This document shows positions 1 to 5,724 of a stretch of DNA of 24,087 nt, piece after piece (the first letter of the stretch is position 1; the number at the start of each line of letters is the position of its first letter). The translations under genes were made by a program, and so were the position numbers. The DNA comes from RGIG3513 sp045658985 (lineage in GTDB: Bacteria > Bacillota > Clostridia > Oscillospirales > Butyricicoccaceae): positions 1 through 24,087 of the forward strand of contig JAZOWC010000020.1 in NCBI GenBank assembly GCA_045658985.1, written 5' to 3'. Below the pieces are notes generated by a model. That model saw only the letters and a program-made list of their open reading frames with translations. It was not told the DNA's origin and did no database searches.

Positions 1-29
1 GGTGGATGAGGTGGAAACTTGCCCCTTCG

Positions 30-121
30 GTCATCCTGAGCGGAGCGCCGCTGAGATCCCGACCGACGCAGAGCATCGGTCGATCCTCGCAAAGCTCGGA
101 TTTCGACAGGCTCAGGATGAC
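30..121. repeat. inverted repeat with TCATCCTGAG-type arms
   Basis: The arms GTCATCCTGAGC (30-41) and GCTCAGGATGAC (110-121) are perfect 12-bp complements. Inside them GACCGA (61-66) can pair with TCGGTC (76-81). The right arm is preceded by TTTCGACAG, giving the CGACAGGCTCAGGATGAC type of dispersed repeat that I recall from many bacterial genomes. It is probably a non-coding structural repeat. Confidence 0.7.
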
Positions 122-198
122 GCAGCGGCGCGCAGTCGAACCCGTAGGGCGCGCTTGCGCGGGATCTGCCTAATCTGCGTCACGCTTCGCGTGCCCCC

Positions 199-231
199 TG
201 CCTCCCGCGGGCGAACAATGATCGCCCCTAC
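199..231 (-). repeat. GTAGGGG-family hairpin (minus orientation)
   Basis: Read on the minus strand it begins GTAGGGGCGATC. Arms 209-216 and 220-227 pair with one mismatch around a 3-nt loop. The preceding CTGCCTCCCGC (199-208 plus) also precedes the equivalent hairpin at 877-899, so this looks like a half-copy of the pair at 849-899. Confidence 0.65.
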
Positions 232-237
232 ATCCCA

Positions 238-327
238 CCTAATCTGCGGCACACCTGTAGGGGAGGGCCTCCGCGCCCACCCGCAATATTCGTGGCAAAT
301 CATATTCCGCGGCACCGTTGTAGGGCG
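238..327 (+). repeat. composite dispersed repeat, copy 1 (about 90 bp)
   Basis: The order is an AATCTGCGGCACACC segment, then a GTAGGGG hairpin cassette (from 257, degenerate), then a CGTGGCAAATCATATTCCG segment (291-309) ending near TTGTAGGGCG. The same frame recurs at 510-594 with a different hairpin in the middle. Confidence 0.65.
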
Positions 328-357
328 GGGTAGCGAAGCGGCGCGAGCGTAATGAAT

Positions 358-376
358 AACAGTCCGGTGGACTGTT
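358..376. repeat. perfect palindrome AACAGTCC/GGACTGTT
   Basis: Eight-base arms (358-365 and 369-376) flank a GGT loop. There is no T-run on either side and no adjacent gene, so a terminator role is unlikely. It is probably another dispersed structural repeat. Confidence 0.6.
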
Positions 377-440
377 AGAACGCGAGCGTGACCGAGCCGC
401 AGCGAGAACTTGCTCCCGCCGTCCTTCGTCCCCCGCAAAA

Positions 441-487
441 GCCTTCTCCTATGAGGAGAAGGGGGACCGCTTGCGGTGGATGAGGTG
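441..487 (+). repeat. double hairpin repeat ending GGTGGATGAGGTG
   Basis: First hairpin: CCTTCTCCT (442-450) with AGGAGAAGG (454-462). Second hairpin: ACCGC with GCGGT (466-477). The tail GGTGGATGAGGTG (475-487) is identical to bases 1-13, so the window starts inside another copy of this unit. Confidence 0.7.
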
Positions 488-509
488 AAAAACCCGTTTT
501 ACACCCTAC

Positions 510-594
510 CCAATCTGCGGCACACCGTAGGGGCGATCATCGATCGCCCGCGGTATTCACGGCAAATCATATTCCGTGCCACCCTTGTAAGGCG
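510..594 (+). repeat. composite dispersed repeat, copy 2
   Basis: This has the same flanks as 238-327 (AATCTGCGGCACACC on the left; GGCAAATCATATTCCG and a TTGTAAGGCG end on the right). The central hairpin is a perfect GTAG + GGGCGATC / GATCGCCC stem (531-538 / 542-549) with an ATC loop. The hairpin sequence differs from copy 1 while the flanks are kept. Confidence 0.7.
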
Positions 595-630
595 AGATTT
601 TGCTCCCGCTGTCCCCCGTCCCCCCCGTAA

Positions 631-683
631 GCCTCCCCTTGTTGCAAGGGGAGGTGGATTCGCCGCAGGCGAAGACGGAGGGG
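631..683 (+). repeat. CCTCCCCTTG double-hairpin repeat
   Basis: CCTCCCCTTG (632-641) pairs with CAAGGGGAGG (645-654). A second hairpin, TTCGCC-GCA-GGCGAA, occupies 659-673. The first palindrome belongs to the same family as those at 735-753, 24013-24043 and 24061-24082. Confidence 0.7.
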
Positions 684-734
684 ATAAAAGGTAAAATTCT
701 GAGGATATCCCCACAGTCTCGCATGTGCTCGACA

Positions 735-786
735 GCTCCCCTTGCAGGGGAGCCTTTTTTGCGGCAGGAGCAAGCCCCTGCCCTAC
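735..786. repeat. CTCCCC hairpin with T-run next to a GTAGGG hairpin
   Basis: GCTCCCCT (735-742) pairs with AGGGGAGC (746-753) and is followed by CTTTTTT, so it has the form of an intrinsic terminator on the plus strand. No plus-strand gene precedes it. It abuts a minus-orientation hairpin GTAG + GGCAGGGGC / GCTCCTGCC at 761-786, with one G-U pair and a 2-nt loop. Confidence 0.6.
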
Positions 787-848
787 AACCCTCTCAGTCT
801 CGCTTCGCTGCCCATAGGGAGAGGCAAGTGGCGGTGGGTTTGGAGAAT

Positions 849-899
849 GTAGGGGAGGCAGCCCTCTGCCTCCCGCGGGCGATCAATGATCGCCCCTAC
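849..899. repeat. head-to-head pair of GTAGGGG hairpins
   Basis: Unit 1 (plus): GTAGG followed by GGGAGGCAG (853-861) pairing with CTGCCTCCC (866-874). Unit 2 (minus): GGGCGATC (877-884) pairing with GATCGCCC (888-895), then CTAC. Two opposed units of one hairpin family with different stems resemble the BIME arrangement of REP elements. The pair lies just downstream of the collagen-like gene. Confidence 0.7.
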
Positions 900-927
900 A
901 AACACGTCAACCCAATTGAATTATTTC

Positions 928-2067
928 TTATTCCGCCGACAGCTGTGTGATCACCAGATGCGCCGAGATAGGTTGGCTTCCGCCTGCCGACTCTGTCAGG
1001 TTGATAGGCGCGGTGGCGTTGGCGGGATTTCTCACGGTAAGCACAGAGTTTGCGTCGGTGGTCTGCACGAGAGCCATTCCCACAATCTGCCCGGGACTTG
1101 CCGAAGTTCCGCTTACAGTGTAGGGCAGCGCGACCCCGTTGAGTGTCAGCACAAGCTGTGCAGGCTCGGTCACGTTGGCACGGAAGAGCACCTGATACAC
1201 ACCCGGCTCAGAGAGCCCAAAGGAGCTTGCGGTGATGCGCGTAATGCTTCCGCCGCTGTTGACTGCAGTGCGGGGGAACTCAATATCCTCGCCTGCACCG
1301 ATGGCCGATGAATTGTCGGGTGGCATCAGCGCATAAAAATCGGCATAGTCGAGCACAGTGCCCGGCTCTCCGGGAATGCCCTGCTCACCCTGCGGTCCAG
1401 CGGGTCCCTGCTCGCCCTGAGGTCCAGCGGGTCCCTGCTCGCCCTGAGGCCCAACGGGCCCCTGCTCACCCTGCGGCCCAACGGGCCCCTGCTCACCCTG
1501 CGGCCCGGCAGGCCCCTGCTCACCCTGCGGCCCGGCAGGCCCCTGCTCACCCTGCGGCCCGGCAGGCCCCTGCTCACCCTGCGGCCCGGCAGGCCCCTGC
1601 TCACCCTGCGGTCCAGCGGGCCCGGTTGCTCCTGTAGCACCCGTCGCACCGGTTGCTCCTGTAGCACCCGTCGCACCGGTTGCGCCTGCAGGCCCTTGAG
1701 GCCCAATGGGGCCGGTTGCCCCCGTTGCTCCCGTGGGGCCTCTTTCACCCTGTGGGCCTTGGGGGCCGATGGGCCCTTGGGGACCTGCTTCACCCTGCGG
1801 GCCTATTGGGCCTTGGGGACCCGGGACACAGCAGGGAAAACAGCAGGGGATGGGCGCGACACAACCGCCGCAGTCTCTTCCGTCACGGCCCTGCTCCCGA
1901 CCTTGACAGCCGTAGCCGCTTTGGTATCCTGTGCCGCGTGGGGGTCTGCCTGCGCCGTAATTTTGATCACCGTCGAAGTTTGAACCCGCGTCATTATACT
2001 CACAGCCGTTTGCTCTGTTGAATCTGTAGGATATACTGTCGCGGGGAATGTTTCTGAAATCGTCCAT
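928..2067 (-). CDS. collagen-like glycine-repeat protein with BclA-like C-terminal domain
   Basis: A 379-residue protein in three parts. Residues 1-82 form a polar, Cys-containing head with a CCFPCC cluster. Residues about 83-235 are an uninterrupted Gly-X-Y collagen-like run rich in GPAGPQGEQ and GAT triplets. Residues about 236-379 form a beta-rich domain (DYADFYALMPPDN, then LVLTLNG, ending SAHLVITQLSAE) like the trimerising C-terminal domain of clostridial BclA-type spore glycoproteins. I chose ATG 2067 because AAGGAGG lies 7-8 nt upstream; the GTG two codons earlier is too close to it. No signal peptide is visible, as expected for a mother-cell-made exosporium protein. The upstream promoter resembles sigma-K. 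The GAT triplets are plausible O-glycosylation sites by analogy with BclA. An exosporium location is inferred. Confidence 0.85.
   Translation of the reverse strand: MDDFRNIPRDSISYRFNRANGCEYNDAGSNFDGDQNYGAGRPPRGTGYQSGYGCQGREQGRDGRDCGGCVAPIPCCFPCCVPGPQGPIGPQGEAGPQGPIGPQGPQGERGPTGATGATGPIGPQGPAGATGATGATGATGATGATGATGPAGPQGEQGPAGPQGEQGPAGPQGEQGPAGPQGEQGPAGPQGEQGPVGPQGEQGPVGPQGEQGPAGPQGEQGPAGPQGEQGIPGEPGTVLDYADFYALMPPDNSSAIGAGEDIEFPRTAVNSGGSITRITASSFGLSEPGVYQVLFRANVTEPAQLVLTLNGVALPYTVSGTSASPGQIVGMALVQTTDANSVLTVRNPANATAPINLTESAGGSQPISAHLVITQLSAE
1381..1623 (-). repeat. nine tandem 27-bp repeats coding GP(A/V)GPQGEQ
   Basis: Nine direct units of 27 bp within the collagen region: five GPA units, two GPV, then two GPA, read in protein order. 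Several adjacent units are identical in DNA, while those near 1381-1460 carry synonymous changes (CTCGCCCTGAGG versus CTCACCCTGCGG). This implies recent expansion of the central block and a likely length-variable site. Confidence 0.9.
1624..1677 (-). repeat. two identical 27-bp repeats coding GAT triplets
   Basis: Bases 1624-1650 and 1651-1677 are identical. They encode Gly-Ala-Thr triplets next to the GPQGEQ block. Confidence 0.9.
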
Positions 2068-2099
2068 CTGCACTCCTCCTTGTCATTGGTGGACAGTAC

Positions 2100-2128
2100 A
2101 TTCTATGCACTCTTCCCGCCGCCCGTGA
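2100..2128 (-). promoter_or_regulatory. sigma-K-like promoter of the collagen-like gene
   Basis: On the minus strand there is an AC dinucleotide (2126-2125), a 17-nt gap, then CATAGAAT (2107-2100). This fits the Bacillus sigma-K pattern AC-N17-CATAnnnTA except for the last A. The predicted start near 2093 would leave a leader of about 25 nt before the ATG. No sigma-A -10 box is better placed. Confidence 0.45.
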
Positions 2129-2202
2129 AAGCAACAAAAAAACTGCCGCGAACTTGCATTGTGTCCTTAATGACACTACGCAGCTGATTTTGTCCCTTGG
2201 TG

Positions 2203-2347
2203 CAAGTGAAGTTTATTATATAAGTGAAGTTATCCTGCGGATAGTGAAGTTTTGCCTCCGGCATAGTGGGCAAACTTAACTTCACTCGTGAACTTGCACG
2301 AACTTCACTGCAAAGCAGCTTCACTTTCGCGTCAGCGAAAACTTCAC
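2203..2347. repeat. array of GTGAAGTT/AACTTCAC motifs separated by variable mini-hairpins
   Basis: Three forward motifs (2203-2212, 2221-2230, 2242-2250) are followed by four inverted ones (2277-2285, 2300-2308, 2318-2325, 2339-2347), spaced 18-23 nt apart within each orientation. Most spacers are a different short hairpin: TTAT/ATAA, ATCC/GGAT, TGCC/GGCA, CGTG/CACG, CTGC/GCAG, TTTCGC/GCGAAA, most with 3-4-nt loops. The whole forms a larger imperfect palindrome. It lies upstream of the collagen-gene promoter and beyond the aldo/keto reductase terminators. It is not a CRISPR: the motif is too short and the spacers are palindromic. Confidence 0.8.
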
Positions 2348-2372
2348 CAAATCAACAGTTGTGCCTGCAAAT

Positions 2373-2415
2373 AAAAGAGGACAGAGAGTGCAAAAACATT
2401 TTCTGTCCTCTTTTT
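2373..2415. terminator. bidirectional hairpin with A/T-runs
   Basis: AAAAGAGGACAG (2373-2384) pairs with CTGTCCTCTTTT (2403-2414) around an 18-nt loop, with a T-run on the plus strand and a shorter one on the minus strand. It lies beyond the first terminator of the minus-strand aldo/keto reductase and would act as a back-up. Confidence 0.6.
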
Positions 2416-2417
2416 CC

Positions 2418-2456
2418 CCAAAAAAGAGTATCCGCGGCAAAAATTACCGCGGATAC
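2418..2456 (-). terminator. intrinsic terminator of the aldo/keto reductase gene
   Basis: Minus strand: GTATCCGCGG (2456-2447) pairs with CCGCGGATAC (2437-2428) around a 9-nt loop, followed by TCTTTTTT. It lies 26 nt past the stop codon of the reductase. Confidence 0.85.
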
Positions 2457-2482
2457 ATACCTATTATATAATATAGCTGTTT

Positions 2483-3610
2483 TTATGCCTTTTTGGCGGT
2501 GATCTCACAGAGCTTTTTCAGCACGTCGGGGATCTTGATCTGCTGGGGGCAGACGCTTTCGCACTTGCGGCAGCCGATGCAGGCTGCGGGGCGCTTGTCG
2601 CGGGGCAGGGATGCAAGCTGCATGGTCACCAAAAATCCGCCTGCGGAGAATACTTCTTCGTTGTACAGATTGAGCAGGGTGGGGATGTCCAGACCCATGG
2701 GGCAGTATTCGGTGCAGTAGCGGCAGGAGGTGCAGGGTACGGCGGCGCTCATCTCGCGGGCGATGTCAAACAGCTCGGCGCGCTCCTGCTCGGTGGTGGG
2801 AGATTCGGTGGCGAAGATCTCAATATTCTCCTTGAGCTGGTCAAAGTTGGACATACCCGACAGGGTGACTGTGACCTCGGGGATGGACTGGATGAAACGG
2901 AATCCCCACGCAGGCACCGAGATGTCGCGGAATGCCTTGAGACGCTCGGTGTAGCGCTCGTTGAGGGTGGCCAGCTTGCCGCCGCGCAGAGGCTCCATTA
3001 CCCATACGGGCAGATTGTAGCGGCGGAGCAGCTCGACTTTGCCGCGGGCATCCTGAAGATCCCAGTCCATCCAGTTGAGCTGGATCTGGCAGAACTCCAT
3101 ATGCTCGCCGTAGGCCTGCAAGAATCTCTCCATATCGGGGATGCGGCAGTGTGCCGAGAAGCCAAGATGGCGGATCTTGCCCGCCTTTTTCTGCTCGAGC
3201 AGATAGGGGATGATGCCGTATTTGGGGTCGAGGTAGTGGTTGATGTTGCGCTCGCAGACGTTGTGGATCAGGTAGAAGTCAAAATACTCCATACCCGTGC
3301 GCTCCAGCTGCTGAGCGAAGATCTCCTGAACCTTGTCCATATTGTTGAGATCGTAGCCGGGGAACTTGGTGGCGATATAGTAGCTGCTGCGGTCGTATTT
3401 GTTGAGCACGCTGCCTATTACGCCCTCGGAGTTGCCGCTGTGATAACCCCAGGCGGTATCAAAATAGTTGATGCCGTTTTTGAGCGCGTAGTCGACCATC
3501 TCGGCGGTTTTTTCCACATCTATATCGGCGTTGGTCTCGCGGGTGGGCAGACGCATACAGCCCAGACCCAGCGCGGACAGCTTGAGTCCTTTGAAATCCT
3601 TGTAAAGCAT
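2483..3610 (-). CDS. aldo/keto reductase with C-terminal 4Fe-4S ferredoxin domain
   Basis: A 375-residue NAD(P)H-dependent oxidoreductase of the aldo/keto reductase superfamily; substrate unknown. The TIM-barrel core shows the expected tetrad regions: Asp and Tyr in NYFDTAWGYH, Lys in YIATKFPG, His in FYLIHNV. The C-terminal about 90 residues carry two iron-sulfur type clusters of cysteines, CTSCRYCTEYCP and CIGCRKCESVCP, typical of the ferredoxin-tailed clostridial branch. I chose ATG 3610 (MLYKDFKG) over an in-frame start 39 nt upstream because AGGAGG sits 6 nt before it and the -10 box lies between the two. It is a single-gene unit with its own promoter and terminators. Confidence 0.92.
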   Translation of the reverse strand: MLYKDFKGLKLSALGLGCMRLPTRETNADIDVEKTAEMVDYALKNGINYFDTAWGYHSGNSEGVIGSVLNKYDRSSYYIATKFPGYDLNNMDKVQEIFAQQLERTGMEYFDFYLIHNVCERNINHYLDPKYGIIPYLLEQKKAGKIRHLGFSAHCRIPDMERFLQAYGEHMEFCQIQLNWMDWDLQDARGKVELLRRYNLPVWVMEPLRGGKLATLNERYTERLKAFRDISVPAWGFRFIQSIPEVTVTLSGMSNFDQLKENIEIFATESPTTEQERAELFDIAREMSAAVPCTSCRYCTEYCPMGLDIPTLLNLYNEEVFSAGGFLVTMQLASLPRDKRPAACIGCRKCESVCPQQIKIPDVLKKLCEITAKKA

Positions 3611-3637
3611 AGAATCCCTCCTACTGTTAATATGTAT

Positions 3638-3666
3638 ATTATATATCATAAAAACGATTTGGTCAA
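3638..3666 (-). promoter_or_regulatory. sigma-A promoter of the aldo/keto reductase gene
   Basis: TTGACC (3666-3661), a 17-nt spacer and a perfect TATAAT (3643-3638) on the minus strand, with a short leader before the AGGAGG site. Confidence 0.85.
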
Positions 3667-3688
3667 ATACAAAAACCGCAGGACGTGA

Positions 3689-3718
3689 TTGATTTGCATC
3701 AATCGTCTGTGGTAGAAT
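3689..3718 (+). promoter_or_regulatory. sigma-A-like promoter of the GNAT gene
   Basis: TTGATT (3689-3694), an 18-nt spacer and TAGAAT (3713-3718). It is divergent from the aldo/keto reductase promoter 22 nt away. TTGATT is part of GATTGATTTGCATCAATC, which contains the near-palindrome GATTG...CAATC. Confidence 0.65.
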
Positions 3719-3750
3719 AAGGGTGAAAAATCATGAAAAAAGGTGATAAT

Positions 3751-4191
3751 ATGAGCGTCAGACCCATGACCGAGCAGGATATAGCCGCCGTAATAGATAT
3801 GTGGTACCAAACCCCCAATATGGCGCTGAACAACGTGGACGATACCCCCGAGGGAGTGAGCAGATTTCTGCGCCGCAACCCCGGCCTCAGCTATGTTGCC
3901 GAGGAGGATGGCAGGATAGTGGGCGTAATACTCAGCGGCCATGACGGCAGACGCGGATATATCTACCACGCATCGGTGCTGCCCGAGTATCGCAGCCGCG
4001 GCATCGGCGGCGAGCTGGCTCAGGCCTGCATAAAGGCCATGAAAACCGAGGGCATAGTCAAAATGGCCGTTGTGCTGTTTGCCCGCAACACCCGCGGCAG
4101 TGAGTTCTGGCAGAGGCAGGGATTCACAAAACGCGACGATCTGGAGTATCAGGACACCTTCATCCTGCCTATAGAGCGGATCGTTACATAA
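3751..4191 (+). CDS. GNAT-family N-acetyltransferase
   Basis: A 146-residue protein with the single-domain GNAT layout. The start MSVRPMTEQD leads into strand beta1. A beta4 segment (YIYHASVLPEY) precedes the acetyl-CoA loop RSRGIGGEL (81-89), and the C-terminal half has the ARNTRGSEFWQRQGF segment. ATG 3751 is preferred because AAAGGTG precedes it and the fold begins directly; ATG 3733 is in frame with its own AAGGGTG and remains possible (152 residues). The acceptor substrate cannot be read from sequence. It is transcribed from its own promoter, with no obvious partner gene. Confidence 0.88.
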   Translation: MSVRPMTEQDIAAVIDMWYQTPNMALNNVDDTPEGVSRFLRRNPGLSYVAEEDGRIVGVILSGHDGRRGYIYHASVLPEYRSRGIGGELAQACIKAMKTEGIVKMAVVLFARNTRGSEFWQRQGFTKRDDLEYQDTFILPIERIVT

Positions 4192-4225
4192 TATATATAA
4201 TATACAAATCATAAAAAAATACAAT

Positions 4226-4254
4226 TTGACATATACTTTGCTTCGTGTTAGTAT
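4226..4254 (+). promoter_or_regulatory. sigma-A promoter of the ThrE-like gene pair
   Basis: A perfect TTGACA (4226-4231), a 17-nt spacer and TAGTAT (4249-4254), 39 nt before the first ATG. Confidence 0.75.
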
Positions 4255-4293
4255 TCTTCGGCAGACTGTATTCAGAGGAGCTGACAAAATAGG

Positions 4294-5055
4294 ATGACTC
4301 AGGAACTTTTGCGCTGTATAGTCGAGCTTTGCGAGCAGATGGTATGCTCGGGAGCCGAGGTGTACAGAGTAGAGGACAGTATGGAGCGTATGTGCACAGC
4401 CTACGGCGCCGTGCGCGTGGACGCGTACGTTACTACCTCCAATATCGTGGTGACCAGCGAGATGGCTGACGGCAGGGAGTTTACCCACACCCGCCGTATC
4501 AGAAGCTCGTCGGTCAATATCGAAAAACTCCACGCGCTCAACTCGCTGGCGCGTCAGGTGACCCGCGAGAAGCCCGATGCAGAGGAGTTCCGCAGGAGGC
4601 TGGGGCAGGCCGAGCAGGTCAAAACCTACTCGTCTTGGGAGCAGATATTCTTCTACGCTTTGATCGCGGGAGCATTCACAGTGTTTTTCGGCAGCCGCAG
4701 CATCCGTGAGACGGCGGCATCTTTTGTGATAGGCGGAATCGTTGGCGCGCTGGTACTTATGGCCGAAAAATACAGCGTCAACAAGATGATGGTCAGGTTT
4801 TTCTGCTCGGTGGTGTTCAGCACTTTGGCCTTTTTGTGCCTGCACGTGGGATTCGTCCGTGACGTGGACAATGTCATCATCGGCAACATCATGTCGCTGA
4901 TCCCCGGCGTGGGATTTACCAACGCACTGCGCGATCTGTTTGCGGGGGATACCATGACGGGCATATTGCGCGCCATCGAGGCTATACTGCTGGCAAGCTG
5001 TATGGTGCTTGGCTACATCGCCGTGGCATATATATACGGAGGTGTTGCAGGATGA
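4294..5055 (+). CDS. threonine/serine exporter family protein, large (N-terminal) half
   Basis: A 253-residue membrane protein resembling the DUF1212/ThrE domain. A soluble region of about 110 residues (GAEVYRVEDSMERM, then TTSNIVVTSEM) is followed by about five hydrophobic segments starting near residue 115, with the conserved loop SLIPGVGFTNALRDLFAGD between the later helices. In Corynebacterium ThrE both halves are one polypeptide; here they are two genes overlapping by ATGA. The ATG at 4294 has only a distant GAGGAG 13 nt upstream, so translation initiation may be weak. It likely exports threonine, serine or a related solute together with the next gene product. Confidence 0.85.
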   Translation: MTQELLRCIVELCEQMVCSGAEVYRVEDSMERMCTAYGAVRVDAYVTTSNIVVTSEMADGREFTHTRRIRSSSVNIEKLHALNSLARQVTREKPDAEEFRRRLGQAEQVKTYSSWEQIFFYALIAGAFTVFFGSRSIRETAASFVIGGIVGALVLMAEKYSVNKMMVRFFCSVVFSTLAFLCLHVGFVRDVDNVIIGNIMSLIPGVGFTNALRDLFAGDTMTGILRAIEAILLASCMVLGYIAVAYIYGGVAG

Positions 5056-5498
5056 CGGACGTAATTATCAGAGTGCTTGCCGCCGCGGTGGGAACACTGG
5101 GCTTCGGCGTGCTGTTTAATCTGCGGGGCAAAAAGCTCCTTGTGGGCGCGCTGGGCGGAATGTTCGCGTGGCTGCTCTTTGAGGTGCTGGGCGGCGTGGT
5201 ACAGAACGAGCCCATCCGCTACTTTATCGTGTCGGCGGCGGCTTCGGTGTATGCCGAAGTGTTTGCCAGAGTGATGAAAACACCCCGCACAACCTTCTGG
5301 ATAGTCAACCTCATACCCCTCATCCCCGGCGGCTCGCTCTATTACACCATGTCGTCGGCGGTGGAGAGCGACTTTGAGATATTTATGCAGCGGGGCATAT
5401 ATACCCTGGAGCTTGCCGCCGCGCTCTCTCTGGGAATAGTCACCGTGGCGGCATTTTCGCGGCTTATCAAGAAAAACCGCGCCGCACATACCAAATAA
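5052..5498 (+). CDS. threonine/serine exporter family protein, small (C-terminal) half
   Basis: A 148-residue, almost wholly hydrophobic protein of the DUF3815/ThrE_2 type, with about four to five membrane segments and the conserved NLIPLIPGGSLYYTM motif that mirrors SLIPGVGF in its partner. Its ATG overlaps the stop of the preceding gene (ATGA), indicating translational coupling and a two-subunit transporter. A strong terminator follows the stop within 10 nt. Confidence 0.87.
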   Translation: MTDVIIRVLAAAVGTLGFGVLFNLRGKKLLVGALGGMFAWLLFEVLGGVVQNEPIRYFIVSAAASVYAEVFARVMKTPRTTFWIVNLIPLIPGGSLYYTMSSAVESDFEIFMQRGIYTLELAAALSLGIVTVAAFSRLIKKNRAAHTK

Positions 5499-5506
5499 TC
5501 GCCAAA

Positions 5507-5544
5507 GCCTGCCGGAATTTGTTTTTCACGGCAGGCATTTTTTT
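5507..5544 (+). terminator. intrinsic terminator of the ThrE-like pair
   Basis: GCCTGCCG (5507-5514) pairs with CGGCAGGC (5529-5536), followed by seven T residues. Confidence 0.92.
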
Positions 5545-5619
5545 GCGCAAAACTATGGCATCGCACAAGTCGGTGTGCTATAATGATTGGGTTAAATGGG
5601 TAATATTTTTTGAAAATAA

Positions 5620-5661
5620 TTTAGCGATTTACTTGACTAAAGCGCTAAAGCGTGATAATAT
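5620..5661 (+). promoter_or_regulatory. his operon promoter with tandem CTAAAGCG operator-like sites
   Basis: TTGACT (5633-5638), a 17-nt spacer and TAATAT (5656-5661). The spacer contains the octamer CTAAAGCG twice in tandem (5637-5652), and TTTAGCG (5620-5626) upstream is the complement of CGCTAAA inside it. This is a plausible repressor site; a TrpR-family YerC/HisR-type repressor is one candidate from established comparative work, but the match is inference. The leader is about 57 nt, too short for a T-box. A second TATAAT at 5579-5584 lacks a good -35. Confidence 0.7.
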
Positions 5662-5724
5662 ATGTCAGGTAATGAGAATATCCATTGGTTTTTCAGTTGA
5701 TTCATAGAAGGAGCAAGTGTTGTT

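Larger units (their letters stand above)
1..927. other. gene-free island of dispersed palindromic repeats
   Basis: I see no convincing gene here. The open frames are short, lack good ribosome sites and run through repeats. The stretch is a mosaic of short palindromes, several present two or more times in this window: TCATCCTGAG inverted repeats, GTAGGGG hairpins, CCTCCCC/GGGGAGG hairpins, and a composite direct repeat of about 90 bp. The left edge of the window cuts through one unit, because bases 1-13 match 475-487. It lies downstream of the minus-strand collagen-like gene. Confidence 0.8.

Noticed and set aside
2..950. Small proteins in the left repeat island
   Set aside because: Frames overlap on both strands, run through palindromic repeats, and lack ribosome sites and recognisable domains.
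1308..1793. Long proline/arginine-rich open frames on both strands over the collagen gene
   Set aside because: They arise because 27-bp repeats keep all frames open. The Gly-X-Y frame has the ribosome site, defined domains and a promoter.
2203..2347. CRISPR array
   Set aside because: The repeated motif is only 8-10 bp, changes orientation, and the spacers are short palindromes. No cas genes are nearby.
5662..5724. T-box or His-codon attenuator leader before hisZ
   Set aside because: The leader is only about 57 nt, with no T-box core, no run of His codons and no terminator hairpin.
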